This document shows, in pieces, positions 34,391 to 45,703 of a stretch of 64,000 nucleotides of DNA. The notes under the pieces are model-generated. The model saw only the letters and a program-made list of their open reading frames with translations. It was not told the origin of the DNA and did no database searches. Position 1 is the first letter of the stretch, and the number at the start of each line of letters is the position of its first letter. Made by a program: the position numbers and the translations under genes. Origin of the DNA: Obelidium mucronatum. Taxonomy: Eukaryota; Chytridiomycota; Chytridiomycetes; Chytridiales; Chytriomycetaceae. The stretch spans positions 124,001-188,000 of the forward strand of contig JAIVFH010000002.1 in the NCBI GenBank assembly GCA_025765595.1. Reading direction: 5' to 3'.

Positions 34391-35383
34391 ATGAGTGTGC
34401 ATACCGACCAACCAAAGCCTCCCCAAGAAAAAGCTGGAGATGATTTCAGCCGATCCACTCTTTTGGGTACACATCCTAGACCTCCCATTGAATCTACTGG
34501 GCGTCGTACTTAACGGATGTATCGTCCACTTGTTGCTGCATTCGACGCTTGCGAGTGCCGTCACTGCTACAAGAGCCAGAGTATTGATGGTTTTGCTGCT
34601 AGGTTCCAATGGAGTCTGGAGTCTCTTCGTCCTAATAACCGGACTGATGACAGTAATTTCTCTTGCTCCGTCTGCGGCTTTGGAGACTGCGATTGCCGCC
34701 ACATGTGCTGGGTGGGTTGTCATATCGTTGTGGCTTAACCTGGCCTTGGCAGTGGACCGGTCCTGCCATATTCACGGAAAAGGACGCGCAATCAGTGGGA
34801 TTTTAATTTTGATTATGACGGTAGCTTGTTTTGGATCGTGTGGTTTTATTACCTGGGCGTTTTCGGCGGTTTGTCAGTTTTTTTTTGTTTTTGGCCACCA
34901 AACTTTAGATTTACGCGTCCTATCTTGGTTTCCTTGAATTAGAAGCCACTCACATCCCCAGAAATATCTGCGATTTGGAGCATCATCATTCCGTACACAC
35001 TCGCATTCACTTTTGCGATCACCATATTGTGCTACATTTGTGTGTATGTTCATGCAACATCCAAATTTGATAAACTCCACGATGATACACCAAACCTCAA
35101 GAAAGCAATCATCAAAAACAGCTTCTTCATGGCTCTGAGCTTTCTGGTATCATTCACGCCATTTGTTGCGTTGATCATCTGGATCAACAATGCTTCCTTC
35201 TTGAGTAATTTCTTGGAGGCACCGGATTGGGTGATTCTTGTTATTGGTGCTGTGACAGTGTTGGGTTCGTTGGACCCAATTCTGACGGCCTGTATCGCGC
35301 TTTATTTCCTGCCTGAGGTTCGTGTATCTTTCTTCGGAGTTGGACAATCAGAAGCGGATTCAGAAGAGTCATCAGAGAAGTAA
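34391..35383 (+). CDS. Seven-transmembrane receptor, rhodopsin-class-like
   Basis: Two exons joined at 34869-34942 give seven hydrophobic segments: LDLPLNLLGVVLNGCIVHLL, VLMVLLLGSNGVWSLFVLIT, AAIAATCAGWVVISLWLNLA, ISGILILIMTVACFGSCGF, IIIPYTLAFTFAITILCYIC, FFMALSFLVSFTPFVALII and LGSLDPILTACIALYF. The third ends in AVDRSCHI, a DRY-like position, and the seventh carries DPILT where NPxxY normally sits. This fits class A GPCRs, known in chytrids. The hydrophilic N-terminus (MSVHTDQPKPPQEKAG) is in another frame than TM1, so one base is probably wrong near 34440; an ATG at 34440 is the alternative start. Ligand unknown; no retinal lysine can be assigned. Confidence 0.65.
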
Positions 35384-35475
35384 TTATTGTAATTATTTGT
35401 ACTATAAAATAAAGTGGACACTTTTGCAAGTTGATTCGGTTTTTAAAAAAAATATGTTTATTTGGCAAAAGGGTT

Positions 35476-36328
35476 TTATGGACTCATTTGATCCTTCAAA
35501 GCCTTCTCCAACTTTTGAAATTCATTGTTTGAAATCGTTTCCATTTCATCAAAGACTTGTTCAACGGTTGTTACTTCAGGAACATAGTGCTATTAAAAAT
35601 AAAAAAAAGCTGGATGAATATACAACAAAACAAAACAGTTAAAACATCCCCCCCTTTTTTTTTTACCATAAGCATGTTTTCGATTCCATTCTTTAGTGTA
35701 ACGACACTGCTATCACACGTTCTACATGCACCCTTCAACTTCAACTTGACGACACCGTTTTCAAATCCCATGTACTCCACATCGCCACCATCGTCTTGGA
35801 TAGTAGGTCTAATACGAGTATCCAACAACTCTTTGATCATGGCGACAACCTCCGAATCTTCAGGTTGAATCATTGTATCTGCTGGAACAGGCTGCGGCAT
35901 CTGTGCCCTTCAGCAAGAACAGGCTGTCCAGAAGAGTAATGGTCCATAATAGATGAATAGACATCCTGATTCAAAACATAAAAACATTAGTAATAAGACA
36001 GAAAGGAAGAAAAAAACAACTCAACTGGCTTGAGTAGCGGCCATTCAGCGTCCTCTTGCTTTGTAATTGTGATAAAATCTGGGCCGAGGAACACTTCCTT
36101 AACGCCATCGATGCGGAACAGTCTTTTCGCCAGAGGTGAGGTCATTGCCGCTCTGGCAGAGGTGAATTCGTGGGTGGTGTTTGTATCGCCCACAACTGGA
36201 ACTCCAGGCGAGAACTTGAGCGAGTGTTGGTTCGGCGTTGAGTTTGTTTGGATAAACAGCGATCTCATGGACTGAAGGCTCCATCGCTGGAGACGTGGAT
36301 GGGATAATGGTGTTCGAAGGGCAAACAT
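35476..36328 (-). CDS. NFU1: NFU1, mitochondrial iron-sulfur cluster scaffold/carrier
   Basis: Delivers 4Fe-4S clusters to mitochondrial targets. Exon 1 encodes an Arg-rich presequence ([16 protein letters not shown]) and the Nfu N-domain ([20 protein letters not shown]). Exon 2 carries the Nfu C-domain, [20 protein letters not shown], with the cluster-binding CxxC in [11 protein letters not shown]. Exon 3 ends [17 protein letters not shown]. Introns: 35966-36025 and 35590-35666. Exon 2 contains a two-base excess near 35905 (CACAG where CAG would keep frame); otherwise lengths close. The start lies 24 bp downstream of the stop of the RsmH-family gene on the same strand. Confidence 0.93.
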
Positions 36329-36352
36329 TTTTCTTTTGAACTTATAACTTAT

Positions 36353-38331
36353 TTAATTTGTCTCCTTTTTTACTGACGTTCTTACAGCAGCGCGCAGCTT
36401 TGCAGATCTAGCACGAGGATTTTCTTTGATTTCATCAGGACCCTGGTGGAACTGCGCGTCGTGTAATGATTTTAAAGGTGGTAGAATCACAAGTTTCGCC
36501 GCTGGTCGCTTCAAGCGTATCGTCTCTCAAATTCATTTCAAGCCGTTCAACATCTTGTTCAAACGCCATTTCCATGGCAGCGATAGTTGGCAGTTCAGCT
36601 TTTTTTTTTTTTTTTTTTTTTTTGTGTAATAGAAGTTTTGAGATCGCTCGCACCTTTCAAGGAATCTACAATACCTTTGTAATGCCTTCGCCGATACTTT
36701 TCTATTCCGCGATATCCATTCTTTCCTGATTCTTTGTAGTACCGCAGCCCAGGACCCGCCTGTATACCGCTTGCTTCACGCAAGAAAGTCTTGAGAATTG
36801 AGTCCTCCAAACTATGGAATGTAACGCCGACCAATGTCCCGGAAGGTTTAAGTAACGTTTCCGCCGCAGAGAGGCCGTACTTGAATTGGTTCAATTCATC
36901 GTTAATGTAAATTCTCAACCTAGCCAAAAAAAAAAAAAAAAAAAAAAAAAAAAGGTTAAAAAAAGGTTAAAAAAAGGTTAAAAAAAGGTTATTAAAGAAC
37001 GGTTAAAAAAAAGGTTAAAAAAAACTGGGGGCCGTTCGTCCAGTAAAAATATTAAGATACTTACGCTTGAAAGCTGTAATAGATTTGATAAAGAAGATAA
37101 AAAAAAGTGTGAGTAAAGTTGCGAAAGAGGGATATCATTAAAAAAACTCACGTTCTCATTGCCGGATGAGTATTCTCGGAATACTTGCCAACCCCTTTCA
37201 AAACAATCTTTCCCAATTGCGTCGTGCTTGTAATGGGCTCGCTAGTTCTTGCCTTCACAATAGCGCGAGCAATCTTGCGCGATTTCCTTTCCTCTCCGTA
37301 TTCATATATAATATTGGCAAGATCGAATTCACTGAAAGCTTTTTTTTGGCACGTTATCAGACCCAGTGTATGCGCCTTAAAAGCCAAAAAGAGTCTCAAC
37401 TGTTCACAATATGCTCGGCAGTGTAACTGGAGTTTGCAAGTTCATCGAACCGAGGTCCGTGTACTTTGTCAGCACACATTCTCATATCTTTTTTTGTGGA
37501 AAAGAAAAAAAAACATACGCGAATCAGATATTGCAGGGAACCGAATACAAAAAGAAAGAAAAGGGGATAATTTACCAAGAGGCCCATCGAATCGCCAGGA
37601 AAACCCACGATATCCTTGATCAATTTGAAACGAACTGACACCGATATCAAATACAACGCCATCGACACAAGGCCCACTTCAGAAAGAAAAAAATCGTACT
37701 CGTTAAACTTGATACATGAAATATTGGGGGGAAAAGCAACTCACGTCATTCCCAGTTCCTTTTCCAAGAGCGAAGACATATTCCCAAACTAATTTGGAAA
37801 AAAGGATGATATCGTTCTTTCAAACCATAATTGAAAAGAAAAACTCCCTTTTTTTCGTACCTTTCCACGAACTGGAACAAGTCTCCCGGGCTCATACTTC
37901 TCCGCCAAAAGCTTTGCTTCATGTATCGCTGCAGGATCTTGATCAATTGCAATGAGTTTCGATCCAGGAAATGTATCTGAAACGTAACCATTCATGTCAA
38001 AAAGTCGCCTCTCTTTGCAAAGACCCTCAACTCAACTCAAGATTGCTTTCGTATATCCACCGCCTCCAAATGTGGCATCCACAAACGTCTATTTTTTTTT
38101 TGTAGAAGGAGGTTTTTCTTGTCAGATTCAGCTTAAGCTGCTGTTTTTTTTTTTGTTTTTTTTTACGTAAGCCGATGTGTCCTTATGTGAGCTTAATAGC
38201 TGCCTCCTCCTTCCAGCTGCTCCAGAGCCGCGATACGCAGTTAATGCAGTTATGGGACTGATGTAATGTAGGACTTCTTTGAGGAGAACTGGGGTATGTG
38301 AGAACTGTTGAGCTACTGTGGTGGCCGCCAT
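36353..38331 (-). CDS. RsmH/MraW-family (METTL15-like) rRNA m4C methyltransferase
   Basis: SAM-dependent enzyme methylating N4 of a cytidine in small-subunit rRNA, presumably mitochondrial. Ten exons, verified by phase: [31 protein letters not shown] (SAM loop), [86 protein letters not shown] and [17 protein letters not shown]. Exon 8 is a 9-nt microexon (37065-37073) supplying FQ and parts of T and A in that conserved TFQALRI. One extra base near 36441 breaks the last exon. Compared with bacterial RsmH there is a ~30-residue insert before the SAM loop ([10 protein letters not shown]). MAATT at 38331 is taken as start; an ATG lies two codons upstream. Confidence 0.93.
36926..37021. repeat. 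A28 run followed by six GGTTA-A(n) units inside an RsmH-gene intron
   Basis: The intron between exons 8 and 9 (36920-37064) holds 28 A and then six units of GGTTA plus A tract (spacing 11-13 nt; one degenerate). In transcript sense this is a string of T tracts each followed or preceded by TAACC, ending just upstream of the exon 9 acceptor. Each unit resembles a polypyrimidine tract with a branch-like TAAC. Confidence 0.85.
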
Positions 38332-38473
38332 GTACAAAAAAAAATAAAGAAATATAAAGTTCAGAAACTTACAAAGAATAATACAAATCCTTACGCGAAT
38401 TTATTCTCGGAGCAAAACTTATTTTATAATCTCAAAAGCAAAAGGACACAGTGATACCGAATTTTTTTTTTTT

Positions 38474-39333
38474 TTAGGCCGGCTGCAGCAATACGATTTC
38501 GGAATTAAAAAACTCAATCAATTCCAAGGGATTCTTGTTTCTCCTCTCAATTCCATCAAACAACCACTCCTTAAAACGAGTCAAGGGGTCTCTAAACTGA
38601 GCCTCCATTTTACCCAACTGGCTGTCCCACAACCCAGATACCAAACCAAGTTTCAGATCCATGAATCAAACTCTTTGAATGGGCAGCGTTGATTGCAATG
38701 GAAACATCTCTGAACACACGGAGAAAGCCCAATAGCTTTTGGGTAGCAGGTTCCAAGTGTCGACCTCGTGGAGACATGATAAAAAAAGACCTCCTGTATA
38801 GTTTGATGAGAGTTTTTTTAACACGAATGGTTTTAAAAACAGCAAAGACTTTCACCTTTCATTGTCTTCCAAGATATTGCGGCAAATAACATTCGGGACA
38901 TGCTGGCACTCGCGAAGTTTATCCAGACAGGACAACTCATTCAGTTGAGACATGTGGCCCGATACCTTTAAAACAACAGGTTGCTCATCCTCATCCCGAA
39001 TTCCTGCCAATACCACCGTTCCCCTTCCATTGTCTGTTCTTCGAAGGACTTCCTGAAAAGTGTATCCTTGAACAACAAATCCCTCTCTTTGCTGCGTGTA
39101 ACCAAAATCAAGTAAAGTTTGAGAACACCATCCAATCAAATGAGCAAGACCCGAATTGCGACGGTCAAATTGAAGGGCGTGTTTGCGAGGAGGGACTTGG
39201 CGCAGTACGCCACAAGGACATCGGCGACAACAAACAGCGTCTGCGTCCACTTGCTTCCCACGAGTACATGTGTGCGCAGCCCCACGGGCGCGTGCGTTGA
39301 GAACTTGACGTAGACATTGTGGTGCTGCCATTT
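38474..39333 (-). pseudogene. Kinase-like accessory gene, frame-broken
   Basis: Minus-strand coding signal in several frames. The 5' part reads best as a frame with VYVKFSTHAPVGLRTHVLVG and FVVADVLVAYCAKSLLANTP, moving to LAHLIGWCSQTLLDFGYTQQ, then EQPVVLKVSGHMSQLNELSC (a VxLK beta-3-like strand), CQHVPNVICRNILEDNE, and after an intron MSPRGRHLEPATQKLLGFLR, AAHSKSLIHG and LFDGIERRNKN. The order VLK, HVP, SPRGRxL and LIHGDL-like resembles the atypical kinases of fungal FunK1 and Crinkler effectors, without a clear catalytic HRD or DFG. At least two frame changes occur. It may be a degenerate kinase gene or a working gene obscured by indels. Confidence 0.4.
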
Positions 39334-39576
39334 TGCTGGATGGTTTTTTGTTTTTTAAATTTTTGTCCAAGTTATAAATAAAAAGGGGATACAAAAAAAT
39401 ATACGGCAGTTTTTTATTTACCCATAAAAAAAACGTGAAATAATACAAAGAATTCCCTCCCCACACAGACACTCGCTTTTTCCTCCTGGAACGGTTTTTC
39501 ATCCAATAATTTGTCCCCCCTTCCTTCTTCATCCCCAACCCCTCCCTCGCCTTTTTTTATATTTTTGTACTTTTTT

Positions 39577-41009
39577 TTACTTCTTTTGCTTCTTGCTGTC
39601 GCTCTTTTTGAGGTGCGCTGGGATCCACTCTTCATCCAACACTTCCTTCTTGGCAGCAATTTGTTCACGAATCTCGGCGGCTGGGACCTTTGGCTTCTTG
39701 GCGGCAGTGGCAGCTGAGCCAGATGATCCGGACGCAGAAGCGCTGGAAATCTGGTTATGAAAGGGAGGGGGTGGATGGGTGGGGTTGGGCGTTAGATGTG
39801 TGTTTGACTGCCCCAAAAGAAAGCTTTTTTTTTTATTACCACTGGCTTGTTTGTGGCAATCTTGTATCCGACGTATGAGAGACCACCAATAACAAGAAGG
39901 ATAGAAAGACTATGCATGTATAGGTTAGAGTAAAAAAAAAAAAGCAACAGCTATAAAAAACAACATTACCCAGCGAAATCCAAGAGAGCATCGGCAGGAG
40001 TGATTTCAATTGGTCCTTCAAATGCAATAGCACGGATTGGAGTCTCTTCCTGATGGAGGGGTGGGGGCGTTCAGTAAAGTAGTCAAACGCAATTCCAAAA
40101 GTTTTTAAGGCAAACTCTCACAATGTCGAAAAAGTCAATGTAGACAACAAGAATGAGGTTCTGGGCTTCCAATTCGGGAGTGAATCTGAGCGGGAAAGAA
40201 GCTTGCTCGTTGGAGCCGAGCTTGATGCTGAATCTTTGGGCGCCGAGCTATGTGTTTGTTGTTGGGATTCTTTTTAGCAGCGATTACGAAGAAAAGGAAG
40301 GAGACGTGGAATAAGTCGATATGCAGCCTATACGGCGGTTGACAGCTCGGTGAAAGAAGAACAAGAAACATGCCCGCCTGCGGCGGTCAACTTCGCCTAC
40401 GGCGAAAACAAGAAGAAAAAAAAAACGAACATCGAGAATAGACTTTGAAGCATTCTTTGGGTTGGCAAAGTAACCAGAAATGGCAAACACAGAGGTTGGG
40501 TGGGATCCAAGGTTGGTTACACCAACAACGACTTCAGCAGGTTCTCCAGAAACGAATTCTTGAATACAATTTGAAAAAAAAAAGGCCATTAGATCAAAGG
40601 AATTTCTCAAGATATGTGATTGTTTCTGGGTTGCAGATGGGTGCGTGTTCGGTTTTCATATCAGCTATCCGTCCCAACGCCAATTTGATGTGTCAAAAAA
40701 AAAGTTGGCCGATCCAAACATTCGAAAAACAAGAAACCAAAACTACAGCTGTTAAAATATCGATACTAACGAGAGTCTTTGGCAGTTGGAAACACAGTGG
40801 TGAATGCGAGCTCAGAGACAGACTTTCTTGGACCGCCGTTTCTGCTGATTTCCTTGTTCATTTGGACCAAGAAGTCATCTGTTTCCCCGCGCTGGGCGAC
40901 GACAGCTAAAGAGACAGTAGGCGTAAGTACCAGTGCTGTTGATGGTATCGGGAGAGAGCGTACCAAGGACAAAGGCAATCAGAGCAATGAGAAGCGAAAA
41001 GACTCGCAT
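39577..41009 (-). CDS. TRAP-alpha (SSR1), translocon-associated protein subunit
   Basis: ER membrane protein beside the Sec61 translocon. Seven exons: 40964-41009, 40771-40905, 40431-40558, 40122-40247, 39970-40049, 39840-39909 and 39577-39750. It starts with a signal peptide (MRVFSLLIALIAFVLAVVAQ), has a lumenal beta-sandwich (FVSGEPAEVVVGVTNLGSHP, VFAISGYFANPKNASKSIL, SFPLRFTPELEAQNLILVVY), one membrane span (ALLDFAGLSILLVIGGLSYV) and a Lys-rich cytosolic tail (SDSKKQKK). The layout and the xVGxTNxG..SGYFxNP pattern fit TRAP-alpha and the fungal Irc22 relatives. The intron at 40248-40430 is longer than usual and holds two perfect hairpins. Confidence 0.8.
40374..40406. repeat. Two adjacent perfect hairpins in a TRAP-alpha intron
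   Basis: CCGCC-TGC-GGCGG at 40374-40386 and TTCGCC-TAC-GGCGAA at 40392-40406, five bases apart, inside the longest intron of this gene. A related TACGGCGGTT lies at 40331-40340. Local GC content is far above the surrounding intron. Confidence 0.85.
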
Positions 41010-41068
41010 TTTTGTGTAGAGAAAATAAAAATAGAAATAAAATAAAATAAAATAAATAACGCACAGCC

Positions 41069-43221
41069 ATGAATGGGAGCAGCAGCTCGGGCGGAATGAC
41101 GTCTGACGAGGTCAACTACCTGGTGTACCGCTATCTGCTCGAGAGTGGTTTGTGCAGAGACAGGGAGAGAGAGAGACTGAGACTGAGCGACACACAGGCT
41201 TCACGCATTCGTCGTTCGCGTTCGCGCAGGAGGCGGCCGTGCACACGCGCGAGTACCTGCACCACCACGTGGCGCTGCCCTCGGCGTACCCGTCGCTGCG
41301 GCGCGCCGACGAAGTCCGCGGAAGCCGCGTTGCGCCGGGCGCGCTGCTCGGGTTTCTGCAGCGCGGGCTGCTGTACGCGGAGGTTGAGGCGCACACGCTC
41401 GAGGTGAGTGTGCGTTGGTGTGTGTCGGTGTTCTTTAACCAAGAGTGTCCCACAGGACGGGACAAGTCGCCGCTGCTCGGCGCCGTTCTCGCTGTGTCGC
41501 GCGCACGAGTGCGTCGAGGATGCGGCGGGCGCGGGCGCGGGCGACGAGCACGACGCCAGCGACAAGGACAGAGACAGAGACAGGGACAGGGACAGGGACG
41601 CGCCCGACAGGAAGAAGCTGCGCCGCGACAGCCGCCGCGAGCGCGACCGCGAAAAGAAGCTGCGCGCGAAGCCGCCGCCCGACGCCGCCGCCGCCGAACT
41701 CGCGCACGACGCCGCCGCGCTCGCGCTGGCGTCCGCCGCCGACGTGACCATCTACAAGCCGGCCGCGAGCGCCGGCGCCGTGTACTGCGTCGCGTGGAAC
41801 CCGCGCTTCATGCTGCTGGCTGCGGGGTGCGTGCGTGTTTGCCCAGTTTAATGCGAAGACTAAACTGTCCCGCAGATCGGCCGACGGGAAAGTAAGGCTG
41901 TGGCGGGTGCCTGCCGACTCGTCAGAAGGCACCATGACCGATTGCGCAGTGACACTCGACCACGCTAACCCTGACGAGGAAAACGGTGTCACGAGCATAG
42001 ACTGGCATGTGAGTGTGGTTTTTTATTCTGTCCTTTTTTTTGACTTTTCACTTTGTGCCAGCCGCAAGGAATGATGATTGCAACTGGCGGTGTCACTGGA
42101 AATGTCAAAGTATGGACAAAGTCAGGTATTGTGGGTGAGACAAGAAGGAACTGTCGTTCTAAACACGCCAAACAAAAAAAATAATTAAGGCGAACTCAAA
42201 TATACAATGGCCCGACATACATCAACAGTATTCACAACGAAATGGAATAAACGTGGAGATTTACTCGGAACAGCAAGTGCGGATGCAAGTGTGATTATTT
42301 GGGATGCCGCAACCGGAGAACTGCGGCAGCAATTTCAGTGTCATGATAGCGCCGTACTCGACCTTGACTGGAAGGACGACGTCACATTTGCAACGAGTAG
42401 CAGTGATAAACTAGTCTATGTTTGCCGGATGGGATTTATGGAGCCCATCAAGGTGTTTTCGGGACATGCAGTTTAGTGAAAATCAAACCAAAGAAAAGTT
42501 CATTTCCAGTACTCATGGTTTTGTTGTTTATCAGGGGGACGTGAATGGAATTCAGTGGGACTCAACAGGCCAGTTACTAGCCTCGGGGTCAGATGATAAC
42601 ACGATAAAAGTATGGACCATGGATACCAACAGCCCGTTATTCAATCTCGTGGGACATAAACTGGAAGTCTTTTGTCTACGATGGGCACCACCGAATCCCA
42701 CAGCAAATACACCATCCACAACAGCATCAACCACAACGACACCAACAGCAACAACAACCTCAAATTCAAATATATTTCCTCAAAATCGTATGCTGGCAAC
42801 AGGCAGCTTTGACTCTACCGTTCGGATATGGGATATGACTACAGGAAAATGCGTACAAACACTAGAGAAGCATACATCGCAAGTCAGTGCACTTAGTTTC
42901 AGTGCGGATGGCGCCTTTTTGGTGACGGGTGGATTTGATAATGTTTTCAATGTATGGAGGTGTCGGGATTGGAGTTTGGTCAGGACCTATAAAGGGGGTG
43001 GGAGTGTTTTTGAAGTTCAATGGGGGATAAAGGGGGATAAGGTTTCGGTTTGTTTTAATGATGGAGTGGTGAGTTTCTTTTTTTCCTGTGAGTGCCGAAG
43101 GCATTGTTTTGTCATTGTTTGCAGTACCTTTTTTTTAAATTTTTTTGCTTACCTGGTTCTGAATCCTGAATTCATACAGGTGGCTGTTGTGCATCTGGCA
43201 TCATTAAGAAACCAACAATAA
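41069..43221 (+). CDS. TBL1/TBL1XR1-type LisH and WD40 protein (Sif2-like)
   Basis: Scaffold of histone-deacetylase corepressor complexes (SMRT/NCoR in animals, Set3C Sif2 in yeast). Eight exons (introns 41148-41197, 41404-41455, 41827-41875, 42009-42061, 42126-42189, 42471-42534, 43069-43179) give 569 residues with all phases closing. The N-terminus has a LisH motif (VNYLVYRYLLESGFTHSSFA) and tetramerisation-type helices. An Asp-Arg repeat built from a 6-bp DNA repeat (near 41570-41600) links to WD40 blades such as KVRLWRV, VTSIDWHPQGMMIATGG, GDLLGTASADASVIIWD and LASGSDDNTIKVW. A Thr-rich insert sits in one blade. Exons 2-3 are strongly GC-rich. Confidence 0.92.
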
Positions 43222-43606
43222 TAACTTCCATCATAAGCGAGCCCTCCTATATTTGTATAGTTTTGATATCATGTCACCATCCTTTGCTTGGTTTCTTTTA
43301 CCTTTCTTGTCTTCGTTTTTTTTTTCTTGTTTTGGTTTTTGGTTTTCCTATTTTTTGTTTGACTCTTTTTTTGGGGGGGAGGGAATAATTATGGCGTTTT
43401 CTTGCTGCAGTGTGTAAGTTATCAAAGAAAAAAAAACACGTACTTGTTTTCTCTACGCAACTCATTTTTTTGTGGTCACGCACACGGACAAAAAAAAAAG
43501 AAAGAAAGAAACAAGGATTTTTTTATAATAACGATGTGATTTGTATTTTTCATTTCGGTCTATATTGTTGAGTGCGTGTGTGTGTGTTTCACCCCCATAC
43601 ACGGTT
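43222..43606. other. Convergent intergenic region
   Basis: 385 bp between the 3' ends of TBL1 and the oxysterol-binding protein gene. It is dominated by T tracts, with a GT dinucleotide run near 43575. I see no coding potential or RNA gene. Confidence 0.6.
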
Positions 43607-45703
43607 TTATGTAACCCAAAAATCCTTGTGCATGGGATCATTGGTTTTGGCAAAAATAAATGCCCTGAGTTTCTCGGCTGCTATTGCTGGATCTAGCTTG
43701 GTGATGCTTTGATTTGGAAGGGGGTGATTAGAAACAGAGATAAAGAGTGGGAAAAAAAGTGTAAAAAAAAACTCAACTCTTCTTCCATATTCAGCCGCCA
43801 TACATCTCCATCAGCAATAAAGAAACGATGTTTCCATTCCTGATCTCGTTCTTCTCGCAGTTTGCAGATTTTGCGTTGGTTTTCTTCAATCGCGGTTTTT
43901 TCAGAGGTTGCCTCGTCCAAGTTTTTCGATTGGATTCCCTTGGTCACTTTTTTCCAGAGTCTGTTTTTTATTTTCATTTTTAGAAAGGGGAGTCGTATAA
44001 AACGAATCGCCATCAACATAAAAAAAAGACAATAATTTTTTTGTTTACCTTCTGCTTTCAAAAGACTCCATTTCTGTTTCCGGAGGAACAATTTTCCCAT
44101 GAATCTCTGCCGAATTGGCATCAAACAATAATTTCCGATTCATATTCGCGACGGAGCTGGTTGTCGAGCTTGTGGGTGGAGCGACAGGAGCCACTTGCAA
44201 AACTGCACTACTCGCTTGACTGAAAAGTCCTTGAAACGCTGACATCACACTCCTCGTTGTCGTTGTTGTTGCTGTTGCTCCCTGTTCTTCACCACTACTT
44301 CGCGGGAGAACCGAAGCAGCAGCAACACCTGTAGACAACCTCCTCGTTCGACTCAACGTACTATTGGGCGACGGAGTCCCCGAAATACTCCTCCTCGAAG
44401 GCGAATGCGATGCAGAGGCAGACTTTGTCATGGTGGTGGTGGCGGTGGTAGTGGTGGAAGCCGCCCCAATATCCACCTTCTCAATAAACAACTCATCACT
44501 CCACTTCCCAGATACATGTGCAACCACAACAACCCCGCCGCCGCCGCCGCCGCCGCAACGTTTCTTGATATCCCCTTCAACAACATTCAACGTGCGATCA
44601 CTGAAAACCCCCCTCGTTTTGAAATCCAATTGAACACTCAAATCCGTTTGTTCACATGTAATCGTAGCATGGTCTCCCAACTCCGTGTACATTGTCCCAA
44701 ACAGGATCCCACGCGCGTACATGTTGGGGAAAGTTATAGTATACCGCTCAAACTCGTCCTCGTCTCCACCACTTGCGCCGCCCAATGCTGTTTTGAATTG
44801 AATCCGCGTACTCCCTTGCATAAGCGTTGCAGCGCTGTTCCCCAAGAACCGCGATTTGGGCCGCAAGTCTCCTGAAATGTGGAACTGGTGGTGTGGGTTG
44901 ATGTACGCGTAGGTGGAGATGGGTGGGTGGTGGGAGACTTGTTCGCAAATGTAGAAGGAGGTGGTTTTGTCGGGGAGGGTCCATGTGCAGCGGAAGAATT
45001 CTCCGAGGACGGGGTTGTATGGTTTTTTGACGCCCTATTTTTTTTTTACCAAAAAATTAAGATATCGCTTCTTAAAGGGGGGGCAGAGCACTAACCTTGG
45101 GTCTGATATGCCATCCGGAGAGGAAGAAACGCGTTATACCGATAAATCTGTCTAGTGGATCAGGTAAAAGAGGGATTCTACAAAAATAAAAATGTGGGGG
45201 GTGATAGTACGTTATTAGATGGTATATTCGTCCAAGACTGTCAGACTGTCAGTCCTATTGTTTTTTTTTCTCTGCCAGGTCGAAGAAAAAACAATTGAAG
45301 AGAGATTTACCCAGTGATCAGATCGGGATGAGACATGAAATCCGTTATCCTCTCACACATGGAACGGGTTTCCAATACAAATGTGGGCAGAGTCACTCTA
45401 AGCGATAATACCCAATTTAAAAAAAAAAAAAACACGCCAATAAAAAAAAAAGCCTTCTTACTTGTGCAAATCCATTCCATAAGTCAGCTGAGAAATGAGA
45501 GAAAGCAAAATCGAACGGGGTTCATCGTCAAGGACTTCCACATCTGTTGAACTGGTTGTACTTGTGCGGTGGGGGAGGGACTTTGTGCTTATAAACACGT
45601 CTTGATCAGTGTCGTCTTCGATTTCTAGATTGTTGTTGGGCGTTGTATCGTTTGCTGATGCCGTGGGTGGCGTTTCAGGTATCACAACGATCGATGATGC
45701 CAT
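43607..45703 (-). CDS. Oxysterol-binding protein-related lipid transfer protein (OSH/ORP)
   Basis: Lipid exchange protein at membrane contact sites. The ORD starts YGMDLHKVTLPTFVLETRSM, followed by ITRFFLSGWHIRPKGVKKPY, NPVLGEFFRCTW and the family signature EQVSHHPPIS, then ISGDLRPKSRFLGNS and a C-terminal WKHRFFIADGD. No PH or ankyrin domain is seen, so it is of the short type; the TLPTFVLE strand and KPYNPVLGE suit the Osh6/Osh7-ORP5/8 branch, which moves phosphatidylserine, though I cannot prove that. A Ser/Thr/Ala-rich low-complexity insert of about 150 residues interrupts the later part. About six exons; the start is the ATG at 45703. C-terminal exon edges are approximate. Confidence 0.9.

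Noticed and set aside
41131..41998. Several long overlapping frames on both strands in the GC-rich TBL1 region
   Set aside because: Spliced TBL1 explains the region with exact phases; the others arise because GC-rich DNA has few stops.
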